Part shown: in pieces, positions 6,209 through 6,745 of the stretch | How the letters are laid out: the number at the start of each line of letters is the position of its first letter | How positions within the stretch are numbered: position 1 is the first letter of the stretch | DNA from: Trebonia sp. | GTDB taxonomy: Bacteria; Actinomycetota; Actinomycetes; Streptosporangiales; Streptosporangiaceae | DNA length: 6,745 bases | Assembly (NCBI GenBank): GCA_030043595.1 | Contig: JASHXJ010000217.1 | Span: forward strand, 1-6,745 | Direction of reading: 5' to 3' | The notes under the pieces: generated by a model | Told to the model about the DNA's origin: nothing | The model's database searches: none | The model's input: the letters and a program-made list of their open reading frames with translations, nothing else | Translations under genes and position numbers: made by a program

Positions 6209-6745
6209 AGCACGTGGACACCATCATCGTGGGCACCGGCCCGCTGAGCTTCGCCGACGTCGTAGCCGTCGCCCGCGGCGACGCCCTGGTCGAGCTGTCG
6301 CCGGAAGCCGCGGGCGAGATCACCGCCACCCGCAAGGTCATCGAGGCGCTCGCCGGGGACGACCAGCCGCACTACGGGGTGTCCACAGGTTTCGGCGCGC
6401 TGGCGACGCGGCACATCCCGCACGCCTACCGCGCCCAGCTGCAGCGCAGCCTGATCCGCTCGCACGCCGCCGGCTCGGGCGCGGAGGTGGAGACGGAGGT
6501 GATCCGCGCGCTGATGCTGCTGCGGCTGTCCACGCTGGCGACCGGTCGCACAGGCGTACGCCTGGAGACGGCGCGCACCTACGCGGCGATGCTCAACGCG
6601 GGCATCACCCCGGTCGTGCGCGAGTACGGGTCGCTCGGCTGCTCCGGCGACCTGGCCCCGCTCGCGCACTGCGCGCTCGCCGCGATGGGCGAGGGCACGG
6701 TGCGGGTCAGCAGCGCCGACCTGACCGGCCTGGAGATGCCCGCCG
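6205..6745 (+). CDS. hutH: Histidine ammonia-lyase, N-terminal part (runs off the window)
   Basis: Histidine ammonia-lyase deaminates L-histidine to urocanate, the first step of the hut pathway in the cytoplasm. The first 180 residues are present, of about 510 in the family. Motifs in order: HYGVSTGFG with the catalytic Tyr57; LQRSLIRSHAAGSG (79-92), whose SHAAG is typical of histidine rather than phenylalanine or tyrosine lyases; LATGRTGVR; and YGSLGCSGDLAPLAH, in which Cys146-Ser147-Gly148 would cyclise to the MIO electrophile. Most lyases have Ala-Ser-Gly here; to my knowledge Cys-Ser-Gly is the known Streptomyces HutH form. The ATG at 6205 is chosen because MEHVDTIIVG aligns with the family start, and a weak CAGGG lies 6 nt upstream. 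GTG at 6214 is a less likely alternative. The gene is divergent from an IclR regulator and is probably controlled by it. An aromatic amino-acid lyase or mutase of secondary metabolism is a less likely reading. Confidence 0.88.
   Translation, partial: MEHVDTIIVGTGPLSFADVVAVARGDALVELSPEAAGEITATRKVIEALAGDDQPHYGVSTGFGALATRHIPHAYRAQLQRSLIRSHAAGSGAEVETEVIRALMLLRLSTLATGRTGVRLETARTYAAMLNAGITPVVREYGSLGCSGDLAPLAHCALAAMGEGTVRVSSADLTGLEMPA

Noticed and set aside
6136..6669. A minus-strand frame opposite hutH ending at 6136, touching the regulator start
   Set aside because: It lies antisense to clearly conserved histidine ammonia-lyase motifs and encodes no recognisable protein.
1..6745. Search for a mobile element, CRISPR array, phage-defence or toxin-antitoxin system
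   Set aside because: No transposase, integrase, regularly spaced repeats, nuclease or small paired genes are visible; every sizeable open region is accounted for by metabolic, secreted or regulatory genes.

Overview
The window is very GC-rich chromosomal DNA with almost exclusively G/C-ending codons, frequent GTG/TTG starts and Streptomyces-type protein sequences. This points to a high-GC actinobacterium (Streptomyces, Streptosporangiales or a relative). I see no mobile element, CRISPR array, tRNA or rRNA. It reads as ordinary chromosomal accessory metabolism, and I do not see a convincing new multi-gene system.

Layout. (1) Positions 2-379, plus strand: the 3' end of a fumarylacetoacetate-hydrolase (FAH) family gene. 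It is followed after 28 nt by a 388-residue alpha/beta hydrolase (408-1574) resembling 2,6-dihydroxypseudooxynicotine hydrolase, a C-C bond hydrolase. The two probably form the tail of a small catabolic operon. (2) Convergent to it, with only 7 nt between stop codons, is a secreted cysteine-containing protein of unknown function (1582-2397, minus), built from two related halves. (3) Divergent from that, across 173 nt, is a 433-residue prolyl-aminopeptidase-like S33 hydrolase (2571-3872, plus). (4) Convergent again is a carotenoid-cleavage oxygenase with all four iron-binding histidines (3921-5312, minus). It lies 71 nt downstream of an IclR-family regulator (5384-6139, minus). (5) Divergent from the regulator, across 65 nt, is the 5' part of a histidine ammonia-lyase gene, hutH (6205 to the window end, plus).

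How the genes may work together. The clearest functional unit is the divergent IclR regulator/hutH pair. The 65-nt gap contains an imperfect 20-bp palindrome whose core closely resembles the operator I remember for HutR, the IclR-type regulator of histidine utilisation in Corynebacterium resistens. The regulator is therefore probably a local HutR-type controller of hutH and perhaps of itself. The carotenoid oxygenase is placed to be read through from the regulator promoter, which is an unexplained partner for histidine catabolism. A second inverted repeat encloses the presumed ribosome-binding site and start codon of hutH. The FAH/hydrolase pair suggests ring-cleavage-product degradation, but no substrate can be named.
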